Assembly: GCA_037176705.1 (NCBI GenBank)
Contig: CM073889.1
Location: 105,665,890 to 105,729,889, forward strand
Origin: Molossus alvarezi
Lineage: Eukaryota > Chordata > Mammalia > Chiroptera > Molossidae
Direction: 5' to 3'
Length of the DNA stretch: 64,000 nt
Notes under the pieces: generated by a model
The model's database searches: none
What the model saw: only the letters and a program-made list of their open reading frames with translations
What the model was told of the DNA's origin: nothing
Program-made: the position numbers and the translations under genes
Shown here: one piece after another, positions 11,061-25,903 of the stretch
Position numbering within the stretch: the first letter of the stretch is position 1
Layout of the letters: every line of letters starts with the position of its first letter

Positions 11061-13663
11061 CTCAGGGTCCAGAGGTTGTTTGGGGGATGGGAAGGTGACG
11101 CCCTCTGGAATCTCGTCATGATTTAAGCTACAGGAGGCCAGTTCCTGTAAGCGGACGGCCCGGCAGCCCAGGAGGCAGGGCCATCGTTTGACCCATCACC
11201 TGCCCTGTCAGGATGCACGTCCCACCCAAGGTCGCTTTTACAGCGTCGTGTCTGCTCTGGGCCTGCCCTGTGCCTCTCTCCACACCCTAGCCTCGGCGTC
11301 CCTGCCTCCTGGCGACTCCTGTCCTCGGTCCTGCAGATTCATGTTGTCTTCCAATGAGCTTCCTAAAAGTAGGGCTGTTTCCTGGAACTCACTCCCCGGG
11401 GCTTCTGACCTACCCAGCAGCCGTGGAAAATTCACGCTGAACCAGGTGGACCCCCTCCTGAAACGACTGAGTGTATGGGGGCTGTCGGGTCCCCCCATGT
11501 CCCTTCTGGCCCTCCCCGTCTTCCTCCTTCCTGTCCGCCCTGCCATCACCGAGGGTGGATCTGCGAGGAGTGGGAGGGGAGGTAAAAGGAGTCAGTCCAT
11601 TCTGCGCTGTGGATTCGTGAGGGGTGGAGTGAGGCTGACCCGGGCCTGAGACCAGGGATACTGTGCAGACTCCCACTCTGCTAGCTGGGCTCACACGCCA
11701 GCTCGGAGCGGGTCGGACCCGAGCAAGCTCGGACCCCGGACTAGGTTCGGGAACAGGAAGAGGATCCCAGGGAAAACTGGTGAAATTCAAATGTCCAGTA
11801 CCGATGTCAAATTCTTGGTTTTGACAAATATACCCTGGTTATGTAACAGTCTTCCCTTACAGGAGGCTGGGTGAAGGGTATATGGGAACACTATTATCTT
11901 TGCAACTTTTCTGTAAATCTAAAATTATTCCAGAATAGAAGGTTTATTTTAGAAGTGGGCCAGAGAGCAGATTTCAGTTTGGCTTGCGGTCCCTTAGCGC
12001 ATGAACATTCTCACATCTAGTCGTGTCCTCACAATTTGTACAAAACGAATGAAAATGAGGACTCGAGGACGTTTAGAAAGTCTTCTGCAAAGTATCTGTG
12101 AAAAGGCAGCAGTAAATATAAAAACAAAACAAACAAAAAACGCACCTGGATGCGGCTGGAGGCAGGGCAGAGGGAGCAGGACCAGTGAGATGTGGAGCCA
12201 GGCTGTCGCCTGGGAGGTGGCCAGGGGGGTACCCATCACGCTCAGTCAGGAGACTGGCTCCTTGTTTTAGTTTTGACTTGAACATGTCACGTGGCCTTCA
12301 TTTCCTCATCTTTACAATGGCCCCACCCACTCCCCAACGAACATATGTAAAATGAATCCTCACACAAATCAAGTTTGTTTTATTTTTAAAAATTCTGTCG
12401 TTTTTGCACAAAAATGGAAGAGTTCCTCCCCCAAGGGCCGGGTCCCGTCAAAGCCCTCCAGACAGGTCTGGTTCTGGGTGAGCATTTTCACTTTGCACCT
12501 GGCAGGGTCCTGCTTCCTCTTAGAGAAGCTTCATGCCAAAGCCAAAGCCAGTTGACTTGTAAATACAGCGTAGCAGGCCTGCGCACGTTCTGCAACGAAG
12601 GGTCTTTCTCTTTCCCTCTGAAGCCAGACACCAGTCCAGTACTGGGCAGGCTCGGCCACTTGGACCATGGTGGAGGGGACTGTTCTCTGCCCTTCTCCAA
12701 GCAATAAACCTTTATTTAGTTTACCTTACATCCGATTTTCTTACCCAGGACCCACGAACACGGGCTTATGCCCAGACTCTAGGGAGATCCGTCAACTCTT
12801 TAGAGCTGAATATGACTTTCATGCAAAAATGTTCACATAAACGAAGTATGTACTTTTCCCTATGGCGTGGCTTCAGTCATCTTCAAAGAGCCCACAACTA
12901 AAAAAATGTTAAGAAGCACTGCTTTAGAAATACACCTTCTATGGAAAAAAAAAAAAAAGCCTAAACTATAATTAGGCTTTATAGAGATACTTACTATATT
13001 TAGGTAAAGGTTCTGTAATCTTAAGGTCTAGCACTCAAAAGAGTACCCAGATAATGGCTGACTGGTTGACTTCAGTTTTGACCCATAGCGGTAGTTATAC
13101 GATGGAATATTACACTAAAAGACTAAACGCGTGTGGCCCTTTTGTATGTATTTGAAACACACAGTAGGGTTTCACTGTTTCACCCATAGCACCCAGCAGA
13201 TTTCCAGGGCTGCGCGTCAATGCACCCGTGACGTCACTGGCTTTTTCTCCCAGCTGTGGCCACGTCTCCTTCCAACCATCTCAGTGTAAAGGATCTCTCA
13301 GGGGTACCAGGGTGACTGGCTCCTCTTGCCCTTCCCGTCCTGGTGTTTCTTTATAACATGCCCTGAGGGTGAGCAGGTGCGTGTATTGTCTGACGTGAGA
13401 GCCTGCCTTACTGGAAGTGAGGTCTCCCGCCCGCAGAGCATCAAGGGTCCCAAGCGCAATGTAAATGTATGGTCCTGGGTGAGCAATGTCAGCAGCACAC
13501 TAGCTCCTTTGTTCGCCAGCTGTGCTCTCAAGGGGCGTACTCAGTCCCAGGCTTCAGTCAAGGGAAAGGTGGTTTATCGTTAGAACCCAGAATAAAAATT
13601 CACTTGGTCTTGTATGAATGGACCCAGTAATGATTCCGTTCCAACTTCTCTGGTATTCATTTC
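11061..13663. other. Intergenic between 11.1 kb and SINE copy 3
   Basis: It holds one arm of a local duplication (13087-13169). A MIR-like scrap is visible near 12275-12340. The GC-rich section at 11.1-11.8 kb gives long spurious frames. No gene is supported. Confidence 0.55.
13087..13169 (+). repeat. Local direct duplication, copy 1
   Basis: This stretch, from AGCGGTAGTTATACGATGGA to AACACACAGTAGGG, resembles 14101-14178 over almost its full length at roughly 85 percent by eye, with a small gap. The two copies are about 1 kb apart in the same orientation. Outside these limits the flanks do not match. Confidence 0.7.
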
Positions 13664-13917
13664 TTTTTTTTTGTTTCGTTTTGTTAATCCTCACTTGAGA
13701 TAGTTTTTGCATTGATTTTTAAATAGAGTAGGAGGGAGGTAGTGGGTGGTTGTGGGGGGGGCATTGATGTGAGACACATCTCATTGGCTGCCTCCCAAAG
13801 GCACCTGGACTGGCACTAGGGATGGAACCTGCAACCCAGGTACGTGCCTTTGACTGGGAATCGAACCCACGACCCTTCGGGCCACAGGCTGAACCACTGA
13901 GCCACACCGGCCAGGCT
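13664..13917 (-). mobile_element. Ves-type bat SINE, copy 3
   Basis: On the minus strand it begins CTGGCCGGTGTGGCTCAGTG and has a B box GGGTTCGATTCCCAG, ending with CTCAAGTGAGGATTAAC. The short flanking match GGTATTC at about 13652 and 13919 suggests a target duplication. It is older or more diverged than the others and represents a third subtype (CAGCCTGTGGCCCGAAGGGT). Confidence 0.92.
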
Positions 13918-14100
13918 AGGGTATTCTTTATTTTTAACATTATTGGGATCTTAACTTTTAGATATTTTAATTTCTCCCACAACTTAATTTTCTTTTGAAA
14001 AATGGACCAAAGTCAAAGTTTCATGTGGTCCTTTGAAATAAAACACATTAATAGGCTACAGAAGGCTCACAAAGTGGTGCCCACGCTCATTCCCCCTTTT

Positions 14101-14178
14101 AGCAGTAGTTGTAGGATGAAATACTAAAAGACTAAACGCTTGTGGCTCTTTTGTATATATTTAAAACACACAGTAGGA
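14101..14178 (+). repeat. Local direct duplication, copy 2
   Basis: Partner of 13087-13169. The shared core CTAAAAGACTAAACG followed by TGTGG and CTTTTGTAT is nearly unchanged. It lies about 370 bases beyond the inferred TCF4 cleavage site. Confidence 0.7.
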
Positions 14179-14565
14179 ACATAAGAACATCTCAAATCAT
14201 TAAGAAGAAAAGAGGGTTATCAACCAAAATCTTTGGAAATTTCATAAAATTTAAATATCTGCAAACATTCCAACCAAAAAGAAAAAAATTCCAACATTTG
14301 GCTATGGAGGGCACTTCACACGTGAACCAAATGGTGTTATAACATTTTCTTTCAGGTAACTAGTCACTAAACCCCATCAGAAAGAATACAAGAGCAATAA
14401 TGGAGACATCCTGCGAACCACCTCCTGGTTCATCACCGCGGGCCCTCGCTGCAGACACACCGCACGTTTCTACCGTGCAACGCTGAAGCAGCTTCCGACT
14501 TTTGCAAAGTAGATTGATGTCCATTCTACAAAAATATTAACTTACAGTACATAACACTGAATAAG

Positions 14566-14571
14566 TTTAAT
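14566..14571 (-). terminator. TCF4: Candidate distal poly(A) signal of TCF4 (ATTAAA)
   Basis: The minus strand reads ATTAAA here, followed about 30-40 bases on by the U/GU-rich stretch TTAATATTTTTGTAGAATGG, a plausible downstream element. It marks the far end of the AT-rich, SINE-free tract. Cleavage would fall near 14,545-14,550. It is a common variant hexamer rather than the canonical one, so this is an inference. Confidence 0.5.
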
Positions 14572-15243
14572 CTGTACATTTTTTCCCCTCCCACAACAGG
14601 TGACATACGTCCATTTGTACAAATTAGAAAAGAAACATCTGGTTGTTTACATCTAGATTAAGAGTCAAAAGAGGTCAACCAGAAGTAGCGGGGTGCAAAT
14701 AGTCTGAGAAAGTATAAGTACAGTGTAATAGTAATTGTGGTTAACAAGATTCAGCTCTTAATAAAGTGATACAAAATAACTCTTAGATTTTTGACTGCAA
14801 AGATCTAGCTGAGAAGGTTCTGCCAAGCAGTCGACCAACTGATCCCAAGGTTAAGGCTGACTTGACTCAGCAAGTAAACTGCAGCACAGCCAACAGTGCC
14901 GGCGCTGGTCAGGGATCTTCACACGCACAGCTTCAGTCACACGCACAGCAACTATATTCCTTCCATTAGTTAATCCTCTAGACAGTTTCCTTTCTGTTTT
15001 GCATGCATCTTGTTCCATTTTCATTAAGGGCATCTCTTCCTTGGTCAATCATGTGCTTTGCTTTTCAATTTGTTTTTGTGATTTTTTTTTTTTTTTGGTA
15101 TGTTTTGTTTGTTAAGCTGTCAATACCTCCAACACTTGGAAAATGAAATATAGATGTGATTTTACTTACAGAAAATCAGAACTATATGGACAATGCAAAA
15201 TGAAATGAAATAAGTGTCAGAAACAGTTTATAAAAATGGCACA

Positions 15244-15249
15244 TTTATT
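15244..15249 (-). terminator. TCF4: Candidate proximal poly(A) signal of TCF4 (AATAAA)
   Basis: The minus strand reads TAGCAATAAATGTGCC here, a canonical AATAAA. Use of it would give a 3' UTR about 0.7 kb shorter than the distal site. The downstream region is not strikingly GU-rich. Confidence 0.45.
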
Positions 15250-15570
15250 GCTACAGAACGGTCATGTACATGACTTCATCGAATAACTACAGATGGGAAA
15301 CAGGTAATGGCCTAGACCGCGCTGGGTTTGTTTTTGTCTTGCAGGAACTCCAGCACACAACCTGTTTGGACACGTCTACAAATCAGAAATACACCAAAAA
15401 CATGAAAAAATTGAGGCACTCAGCCACACATTGAAAACAAGGTGTAACTGTTTATCTTTTTTTTTAATGTTTTCCCTTTTTTTCTTTTTTTAACAATTTT
15501 TTTTTTTTTAGTTTTTAATGCTGCAGCTATGTGTACAGTCGCAAAAAATTTCCCCGCTGCGACCTACAAC

Positions 15571-15643
15571 TAAAAAAAAAAAAACAAAACAAAAAAAACA
15601 AAAACCAAAAACAAACAAAAACAAAACAAAAAACAAACAAAAA
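15571..15643. repeat. A-rich (CAAAA)n-like simple repeat inside the 3' UTR
   Basis: The plus strand is almost only A interrupted by single C residues (AACAAAACAAAAAAAACAAA and similar). In the TCF4 transcript it reads as a U/G-rich tract. It is low-complexity and expected to vary in length. Confidence 0.85.
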
Positions 15644-17656
15644 AGCTACCATACAGTTTCATCTCAGTAACACATGGTAAAATAACATCTTTTAAATAGT
15701 AAAATAAAGTAACAAACTTTTACTCATAATGATTCCAAAAATCTACAAAGAAGAAATATTCAGAATCTGACAAGTTTTTTTTTTTTTTTGTAATATTCAT
15801 GGTATAAAAGGATTGCTCCTACGAAAAATAAGCCAAATATATTTTTTATTTTTAAATTTAGTTTTTTTTTCTTACTAGGGTGTACTACAGTCTATTTTAT
15901 AGCAAAAAGAGCACTAGACAAACAAAGCTTTATAACAAAAAGCCAGGCACTGATACATGGTAAATCTCTGCTTTTTTTTTTTTTCTTATCTTCACTTAAT
16001 TGCATCACAAGTAACAAGAATGAAAAAGGCCACAGTTCATATATTTCACCGTTACATATGTCTATAATACTTGAAATGAGGATGCGAAACCAGCACTGCA
16101 CGAAGGTGAGTCCACTTCAAGTCCCATGAGAAAGAGCATGTCTCTAAGGAAAAACAAATAGAACCAAAGCAAAATAAAAAGAGAGGCCTCACGGCCTTGG
16201 TGCCCCATTGTGTTGGAATTCATCATATTCCATCTTGACTTTTTTTTTCCAGTCAGCCAGCAGACTAAATTTTTGTGCTTGTTTATGCTGAAAATGTTTC
16301 ATTCCTGACTCATGTTCACTTTTGGACACAGATCACATTCTGCCTGTTGCATCCAAGATGAAAATCCTCTTAACCCCAAGTCTTGGTTCAACTCCCTCCC
16401 CAACCCCGAACCCCTCATCAAAATAAAGATCACAAATTAAAAGAAAAAAAAAAATCAAGAAATAAGAAAACAGCAAAGAACAAAAAGGAGTCGGAAGACT
16501 GAATCAGGACCAGTTGCGTCACTGGGTGGACTGACAGTTGTGTGACAGTAGTGTCCCTCGCAGCTACACAGAAGACAAATGGCAAAACTCTCTGCATATT
16601 CATAAATTACGTGAATGTGGAGGTGGATCAACTGTTCCCAGTTGCTTTTAATGTCCAAGTCTCTTAAACAGATCCCCAGCCTATGGATCATCATATATAT
16701 AGCGCAGTATGGACCTTGATGGCATTTTTGTCTAGTTCTTTAATCCTGTCTTCTGCTAAATTTCATTTGAAAAATTCAGCACAGGATACCAATATCTTAC
16801 CTGGGTTTGATAAGTTACAAAACAACAACGAGAAAAAACACACTAAGAAGGCCACATTCCCTTTCATCTTTTCTTTTCTTTCTTTTTTTTTAAATGGGGA
16901 TACAACCCAATTAACACGGTAAGGTGCAGATCATGTTTCTCCACCAAGCAAAGAAGTAGTGAGCAGCTTTTCGTGGCTGTTAGCAAGTTTTCCACTTATT
17001 TCCAAAGGGAATTCAACAAGAGAGGTATTACATTACTGAGTAATGAATACATCAAAGCTGGTGAACAATAAATTGCAGCTTCTACTCTGTTTGAGAACAA
17101 AATATAAAGCACCAATTTAAAAAATAATCAAATAACTACCATTTAGTTTTTTGCTTTGTTTACAGATTTGAAAACCTTTAAATCAGCTCTATTAAGCACC
17201 TTTATGATAACGTGTATCAAAAGTGCCATCCCTAAAATGTACATCAATGCAGGGAGTGTTTCCAGTTCCCTAAAGAGTAAACACCATATTTTCTTCTGTA
17301 CACTTGTCCTGAATGTGATCAAAGTATACCTGCTTCCTATAAAATATTGTTCCTAGGGATACCCGCCTTGGTAGACTATACAAAGTGAGTGCAGAATGTA
17401 CCACTAAAAGGAAATCTTTACATACTGAGGGAGCAAATACACATGGTTTCCATTATTCGAGAGGAGGGGAACGTTTACGACATTGTCTTCCGTGCCCTTC
17501 GTCGAGCCCCTTGGTTCGTACATTTCACAGAAAAGCCTCGAAATAACTTGTCATGAAGTTTGATTTCTGCTATTCTCCTAAGGTTTTAATCCACCTCCAC
17601 ATTGTAGGAACTTATCAACACAAATCAAAGTATTTTAGTTTTATCGCTACTGAACA

Positions 17657-17664
17657 TATTTACA
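17657..17664 (-). promoter_or_regulatory. Pumilio response element motif (UGUAAAUA) in TCF4 3' UTR
   Basis: The minus strand reads TGTAAATA, an exact match to the PUM1/PUM2 consensus UGUANAUA, in AT-rich UTR context. One of three such octamers in the UTR. Confidence 0.5.
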
Positions 17665-18872
17665 GTTTTCAACACACACACATAGCTAATCAAAATGTTT
17701 ATGGGTTTGTAAAAGATGACCACGTGGTAACTATCTTATTTGTTCTTACATTTTCAGAAATGAACATAAAATTCAGATTCTTGTAGCTCACTATTTCATT
17801 TAAATGAGACGTTTTTTAAACCACACAATTTAAAGAAAAAAACAAAAACCAATACAATGTATTAAAACACATAATAACAAGTCTACGTGTAAAAATATAA
17901 CTTTTACATACACAATTTCAAAATAATGATACGTTTGCCATTTGTTGCATAAAATTTACAAATGTATTTCATTACTATATAACTGGCAAAACAGGAGAAC
18001 AGATGGAACATTTAGACCATTTTGATGGATTTATGGCATTTACTCAGTGCTGATAGGTGGAAAAAACTACTTGAACAGGGATTTTTTTTTCTTAATACAT
18101 GCCAAGATTGTGTGGCTGTAAAAATAGAAACGAGTTAGAGACAAAAGGATGCTGACAAATACTTAACTAGGAGCACTATTTGTTTACTGCACTATACACC
18201 AAAGTCAATCAGTATCAAGATTCACGATGGAAGTTGGTTCGATTGTGCCCAGACGTCAAAGCTAGCTATCTGATGAGTTGCTGTGCCATAGCTTGATCTA
18301 TGTTTCTATCAAACATGTTAAGTATAAACTTCATTCATACTGGCCAGAGAAATACTGCACTACCCCTCCTCAAGAAAGTGCAACTTAATGCTTTAGGACT
18401 TATAAGGCTTGTTATAATGCTGCATGATGATTGAATATTGGCATTTTTTTAGACGAAGGAGGAGGCAGTTAAATCATCTACATCTTAGTAAACCCATTTT
18501 GAAAAAAAAATCAAGAAAGCAACAAAATCAATCAGCTCTGTCACACTACTTGCAATTTTCTCATTTGATGGTTTTTGAACTTTAACTTGTTTTTTTGTGT
18601 GTTTTTTTTTTCCAAAAAATCTGACCATGTATTCAGAAACGCCTCACTGCACACTACTTCGGCTACACATGTAGGTAACACTTTAATCATTTTGTTAAAT
18701 CACAGCCACTTTGATTATGTTATGTTTCCGATGATATAAACATTGGAAGGCACAGTGGTAACATTGTAGCATTCTAACCTTGTACCTCTGAAAATCCCAG
18801 AATAGGGTCACAAATGCAACATTACAATTCAGACAAACTCCTTTTGCCATGTCTTAGTAATGCTGCTTGTAA

Positions 18873-18880
18873 TATCTACA
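18873..18880 (-). promoter_or_regulatory. Pumilio response element motif (UGUAGAUA) in TCF4 3' UTR
   Basis: The minus strand reads TGTAGATA, matching UGUANAUA. It lies about 1.1 kb downstream of the stop codon. Confidence 0.45.
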
Positions 18881-19081
18881 CATGATGTGACTTTAAGTCC
18901 TGTGTTCCCAAAAGACTGGAGAAACAACTTTCTATCTATTTATGAATGAAAAGCAACATCAGGGTCAGCATTTCATCCTGCACCACCCCTCCAGAAGCAG
19001 AGTTGGCACTACAGGTTACGATAACAAACCGGGAAGAAGGGACAGAAATAAGACCCCCCCCCCAACAAAAAAAAAAATCCG

Positions 19082-19089
19082 TATTTACA
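19082..19089 (-). promoter_or_regulatory. Pumilio response element motif (UGUAAAUA) in TCF4 3' UTR
   Basis: The minus strand reads TGTAAATA, an exact consensus match about 0.9 kb downstream of the stop. It is about 200 bases from another match at 18873-18880; clustered sites are more often functional. Confidence 0.5.
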
Positions 19090-19187
19090 GTAAAATCTTT
19101 CTTTTAAAAAAGTTAATCAGTACTATTTTTTTACAGGAGAAAAAAGTCTGAAACAAATGAACAAAAGCTTACCATAGTCACTAAATT

Positions 19188-19226
19188 TTTAATATATATT
19201 TATATATATATTTATATATATATTTG
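19188..19226. repeat. AT-rich tandem repeat (TATTTATATATA)n in the 3' UTR
   Basis: About three units of a 12-base TATTTATATATA-type repeat are visible, entirely A and T. In the transcript it gives an AU-rich segment containing AUAAAUAUAU-type words. It may act as an AU-rich element or simply be a microsatellite. Confidence 0.75.
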
Positions 19227-20011
19227 TCATAGGTCTATAAGATCCATCTGTTCCTCCTACCCTAAGGAATGGCTAATGTCATCACTTCCTTGTCATCAGG
19301 ACGTTTGCTGGTTTTGGTACGAGGGCAGCCGGGCTGCCCTTCTTCACTATCCAGTAATTATAAACACTAGCTGACTCGAATACCAACAAAAACGTTCATG
19401 TAGTTGTCTTCAGAAGTACACTTTTTCATTATTGCAAGTTTACAATTTTTAAATTAAATATTTTTTTTTTCAGACTTACAAATTAATTATATTTTTTTTT
19501 TCCAAAAGAAGTTTAGGCACAAATGCATTGCTCCACAGTGTGGACAGATTGCTCAGTCTCGGGGCCGCGGGCGGCCCGCACACGCCGCTCTGCACTCTGA
19601 ATGATATGTTAGAGAGAGTCGTCCCTCAAGTTGCACTTTTTTCTTTCTTTCTTTTTTTTTTTGTTTGTTTTTCGGTTTTTTGATAATTGGGAATGCTGAA
19701 ACCTCTTGCGTCTGCGATTCATAACTACTCAGACTTGTCTTATATTACAACAAAAGGGGTTAAGGAGAGTGTTTATGTGGGTTTAAGATAATACAGTTGT
19801 CAAGGAAGTGGTCTCTTGTGTTAATGAAGCAATGTGGCAGCTTGGACCTGAGAAGAAAAAAGAGGAAAAGTAATTAGTACACTTGCAGCAGCAGAAGCAA
19901 ATGTTTATCTTAAACTCGTTTTCAAGGGCAGCGCTGAAGCTGGGGGAGAGGCGGCTGCTCTGGCCACGGGCCGGGGGCGGGGCGGTGTCCGCGGCTGAAC
20001 GCACTTGCCCT

Positions 20012-24153
<4,142 letters not shown>

Positions 24154-24609
24154 CTATTTTGCAATCTTTTGGAGTAGATGGTAATTTCACTGTCTACAAA
24201 ACATCAACTTAATTGCAATGAAAATCATAATCAGGAAAATCACACACCTCAATGTTCTGATTAAGAACCCAAGTAAATATCAGCTATTATATTGAGAGTT
24301 TCTTCCATAGGCAATGATTTAATAGAAAAATGTCCTTAAAATATAATTCTCGAGGAGTATGCTAAATATGTACAGTCAAGACTTCAATAGACACCCTAAT
24401 GATATCCTGAAATTAGCCTTCTCTTATCCTCCACGAGTAATCACATTTAAAAATGGTCCATATGGAAAGCAGATAGCTGCTCACTAAAGAAATTTCTAGC
24501 TCTTTCATTGCTGGACTTCCAAGATCACAATATAAACTTGACCCTAATATAATCATTTATTTCTAAGGCAGAAGCATGTGTTACCCTCTATTTATAATCT
24601 GTGGTCTAG

Positions 24610-24766
24610 AACCCTGTCACTCAGAATTTGGTCCATGGGCCGGAAGCATCCTTGCCACCCGGGAGCCCATTAGAAATGCAGAATCCCATACCCACTGAGT
24701 CAGAATCTGCATGAGAACAAGAACTCAGGTCATGCTTATACACTTTCAGGTTTAAGAAGCACTAAT
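24610..24766 (+). mobile_element. MER5A-like hAT-Charlie remnant
   Basis: The word order matches my memory of the MER5A consensus: a GGTCC start, CATTAGAAATGCAGAATC, GAGTCAGAATCTGCATGAGA, and the 3' end GGTTTAAGAAGCACTA. An old eutherian non-autonomous DNA transposon, later interrupted at its 3' end by SINE copy 4. Confidence 0.8.
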
Positions 24767-25024
24767 TGCCCTGGCTGGTTTGGCTTAGCGGTTGGAGCGT
24801 CGGCCTGCGGTCCAGAGAGACCCAGGTTCGGTTCCCGCTAAGGGCATGTATCTCGGTTGCAGTTTGTCCCTGGCCCTGGTTGGTCGTGCGGGTGGCGGCC
24901 ACTCGGTGTGTCCCTTTCATGTCGATGTTTCTCTCTCTCTCTCTCTCTCTTCCTCTCTCTCCCTCCCACTCCATCTGATCAAAAAACGGAAAAAAATGTC
25001 CTTGGGTGAGGATTAAGAAAAAAA
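24767..25024 (+). mobile_element. Ves-type bat SINE inserted in a MER5A remnant, copy 4
   Basis: It has the tRNA-like head GGTTTGGCTTAGCGGTTGGA, B box GGTTCGGTTCCCG, a TC microsatellite and the tail GTGAGGATTAAG plus A-run. Perfect 13-base duplications AAGAAGCACTAAT lie at 24754-24766 and 25025-25037. The duplicated word is the 3' end of a MER5A element, so the SINE is the younger insertion. Confidence 0.96.
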
Positions 25025-25720
25025 AAGAAGCACTAATCAAGGACAGAGAAAAAAACAAACAAACCTCTTTAAAGAAAAAATCTGCCACATTATTACGATT
25101 CAAACAAAAACAGGGCGGCATACCCATATGTAATAAACACCCAGATTAGGACGATGTTTAACAGGTAAAAAAACGCTCCCATGTATTCCTGCGGTAGTGT
25201 TATCATTTCTACTCTAAACATGAGGAGAATGAGAAGTTGATTAAGTGTCTCCTGTCCCCTGGTCGGTCAGTCACAGGAGCATGGGGCCTGACAGGCTGCA
25301 CAACTTCCGGGGTCAGTGGTGCGAGGCCATGTTCCAGGGCTAGACGAGTCGATTCCCAAGATCGTCCAACCAAGTTCCATTTCTTAAAATGTACCTATAT
25401 TTCCTTCGACCTTCAACAAAGAACACAGCCTTCTTCCTTCCTATTCATTTGGAAATGGCATTTTTCAGGCGACCACTAACCACATTAGAGGACCTGAATG
25501 AGTAAAATGTGGAAATAGCTAAAATAAAATTTCCTCTCATCAGCCCACTGTCTCATTCCCTGCTGACATAGTACCAGATCTCAGGGATGTCTGAGGAAAG
25601 CAGCTACTGAAGAAACACACCTAGCTGGCTGTGTTCTGAACACTTCCCCATCTACTTATGATCTTGGAACCAAAGCTCCCTGAGGGATGAACGCCAAGGG
25701 AGCTGGGATCAATACCAGTT

Positions 25721-25735
25721 CTGCTGCTGCTGCTG
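25721..25735. repeat. (CTG)5 tract beside exon F
   Basis: Five CTG units on the plus strand (CAG on the gene strand), within the intron 33 bases after the exon F donor. It is not the Fuchs-dystrophy CTG repeat, which is in an intron near the 5' end of TCF4. Confidence 0.9.
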
Positions 25736-25767
25736 GGGCGAGGTCAGAGTGCCTCTGGGGGACCCAC

Positions 25768-25903
25768 CTCTGTAAGGGTCCTGCGGCGGGTTCAAATCAG
25801 GGGACGTGGCAGACTGGACAGGAAGCTGTGGGACCGGAACCTGGTTTGGCACGAGAGAATGGCTGCCTCTCAGGGCCACGCCGTCTTCACGATGGGCCCC
25901 GAC
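25768..25903 (-). CDS. TCF4: TCF4 coding exon F: Pro/Gln-rich linker
   Basis: This 136-base exon encodes [20 protein letters not shown], then [20 protein letters not shown] and QDPYR, plus the first base of a glycine codon. The acceptor is TTGCAG before 25903 and the donor ACAGAG|GTGGGT follows 25768. It codes for the proline-rich linker between the helical element and the acidic segment before the bHLH. From memory, human TCF4 reads VGTHRED and HSLLPNQ here, so this animal would have Thr to Ala and Leu to Val; both are mild and need an alignment to confirm. A short (CTG)5 tract lies about 33 bases beyond the donor in the intron. Confidence 0.97.

Larger units (their letters stand above)
14546..20011 (-). 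other. TCF4: TCF4 3' untranslated region (about 5.5 kb)
   Basis: This region begins right after the TAA stop and contains no long minus-strand reading frame. It is strongly AT-rich and carries many long A or T homopolymers, unlike the GC-rich intergenic DNA to its left. It has none of the SINE copies seen elsewhere every few kilobases, as expected for a constrained mature transcript. The left limit is inferred from a candidate ATTAAA signal at 14566-14571 with a U-rich stretch downstream. A more proximal AATAAA at 15244-15249 would end the UTR near 15,225. The length fits my recollection of a roughly 5.5 kb 3' UTR in human TCF4. It is likely a platform for microRNAs and RNA-binding proteins, including three Pumilio-type motifs. 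Confidence 0.8.

Noticed and set aside
10445..11120. Long open frames (up to 179 codons) on both strands
   Set aside because: At least six frames overlap in GC-rich DNA. The peptides are Pro/Gly/Arg/Ser-rich without domains, and no splice-bounded structure is seen. They are chance frames.
1..14500. A neighbouring protein-coding gene downstream of TCF4
   Set aside because: No frame shows a recognisable protein or exon pattern. The GC-rich parts explain the frames, and the nearest downstream gene in mammals is expected to be far away.
25721..25735. CTG repeat in TCF4, as in Fuchs corneal dystrophy
   Set aside because: Only five units, and it is next to exon F. The disease repeat lies in an intron near the 5' end of the gene, outside this window.
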